From contig JAYQTB010000006.1 in assembly GCA_038147195.1 (NCBI GenBank), positions 186,001-250,000 of the forward strand: 64,000 nucleotides of DNA. Direction: 5' to 3'. Every line of letters starts with the position of its first letter. Positions within the stretch are counted from its first letter, which is position 1. This document shows, piece by piece, positions 63,384 to 64,000 of the stretch. Under the pieces are notes generated by a model, which saw nothing but the letters and a program-made list of their open reading frames with translations, did no database searches and had not been told where the DNA came from. This stretch comes from Eutrophocola salsuginis (GTDB lineage: Bacteria > Pseudomonadota > Gammaproteobacteria > Pseudomonadales > Pseudohongiellaceae). The position numbers were made by a program, and so were the translations under genes.

Positions 63384-64000
63384 GCCTGGATTTCTTTCTT
63401 CACCAGTTCTTCCACGACCCGCCTGAATAGAGTCGGACCACGGTCGTCTGTGATCGATACCATCGGTGCCCCGGTCTGCAAGTTCACATTCACCTGCTGC
63501 GCCTCAATGGTTAGCTTGTCTTCCATGAAAGCCTTTTGCGCCAGCGTCCACATGCCTTCCACGATCTGGTCATTCTCCCGGTGCTCCACCATGCGCGGGC
63601 CCCACGCAAAGAAATAGCGGGATGTCGCGTTGGTCATGGGCGTGACCGCCTGTGAAGTAAAAGACGCCGTATCCGGCACCATACCTTCCTTCACCATGCC
63701 ATAGTTGCAAGCTTCTGCGGAACCGCCCTCGTACATGCCCTGATACATGGCCAGCACACCGGGTACTCGAAAGTCATAGGTCATGAACTGGTCGTATTTT
63801 TCCGCCTCGCCCCTCTGGTATGCGCGCCGGGGGGCATCTGTGTTCCAGCGTGTGATTCGAATGCCGCGGTCGATCATCTGAACCCGGGGCTGGTTGAAAT
63901 AGGCATCACTGCGACCGCCCGCAAAGGAATTTAGGTGCGTGTACGCGATATGGCCGAGATCCGTCAGATTGTCATTTATCATCAAGTAGCCAGCAGCGTA
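63380..64000 (-). CDS. Rieske-type aromatic oxygenase (VanA-like), N-terminus beyond window
   Basis: The visible 206 residues are the C-terminal catalytic domain of a Rieske non-haem iron oxygenase. NDNLTDLGHIAYTH supplies the bridging Asp and the two iron His, as in vanillate O-demethylase. The end carries SITDDRGPTLFRRVVEELVKKE, also typical. The frame runs on unbroken to the window edge. The Rieske cluster domain lies outside. The substrate is probably a methoxylated or other small aromatic acid by family, which would fit a tannase-type esterase nearby. Confidence 0.88.
   Translation of the reverse strand, partial: YAAGYLMINDNLTDLGHIAYTHLNSFAGGRSDAYFNQPRVQMIDRGIRITRWNTDAPRRAYQRGEAEKYDQFMTYDFRVPGVLAMYQGMYEGGSAEACNYGMVKEGMVPDTASFTSQAVTPMTNATSRYFFAWGPRMVEHRENDQIVEGMWTLAQKAFMEDKLTIEAQQVNVNLQTGAPMVSITDDRGPTLFRRVVEELVKKEIQA

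Noticed and set aside
1..64000. CRISPR array, riboswitch or rRNA
   Set aside because: No regularly spaced repeats, conserved aptamer sequence or rRNA segment was seen.

Overview
The window looks like a chromosome segment of a gammaproteobacterium, probably a marine or particle-feeding heterotroph. The block dnaK-grpE-recN-fur-bamE-rnfH-ratA-smpB (1-7944) is the gene order known from Gammaproteobacteria, and the tmRNA (21796-22158) encodes the tag ANDENYALAA. No tRNA, rRNA, CRISPR array, transposase or integrase was seen.

Layout. (1) 1-7944: housekeeping block with heat-shock promoters in front of dnaK and grpE and an NSS transporter upstream of ratA-rnfH. (2) 7951-21614: accessory exported enzymes lying between smpB and ssrA: metallo-beta-lactamase fold hydrolase, DUF1552 protein, DUF1592/DUF1588-type cytochrome, ankyrin protein, DsbA-like protein, haem/quinoprotein dehydrogenase, a DUF6152 + WEGDTLVV pair, M20 amidohydrolase and a tannase-family esterase. 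(3) 21796-25462: ssrA, then a small secreted protein, a second WEGDTLVV/DUF6152 pair and a TPR protein with a TonB-like C-terminus. (4) 25745-49870: five large TonB-dependent receptors in three groups. Two form a near-identical pair with different signal peptides, one of them frameshifted. Two form a near-identical tandem pair. One has lost part of its plug and its frame. An ABC-F ATPase, a natural DUF6152-WEGDTLVV fusion and a methyltransferase lie among them. (5) 49990-52844: small periplasmic protein, alpha/beta hydrolase, unknown protein, SnoaL-like protein. (6) 52978-59871: amidohydrolase and a second ankyrin/DUF1552/DUF1592 set. (7) 60103-64000: three more WEGDTLVV proteins, one more DUF6152 protein and the end of a Rieske oxygenase.

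How the genes may work together. Nearly all accessory products carry Sec, Tat or lipoprotein signals, so this is an envelope-centred uptake and degradation locus: TonB receptors for import, with periplasmic esterase, amidohydrolases, quinoprotein and haem proteins acting on an unknown organic substrate. The recurring undescribed element is a pair of exported proteins. One is a small DUF6152-type protein whose predicted mature form starts with His-His and carries an invariant Asn-Pro-His. The other is a larger protein with a WEG(D/N)TLV motif. They occur together in four places in three gene arrangements, including a fusion. All functional statements for this module are inference. Family names are recalled from memory and were not searched.
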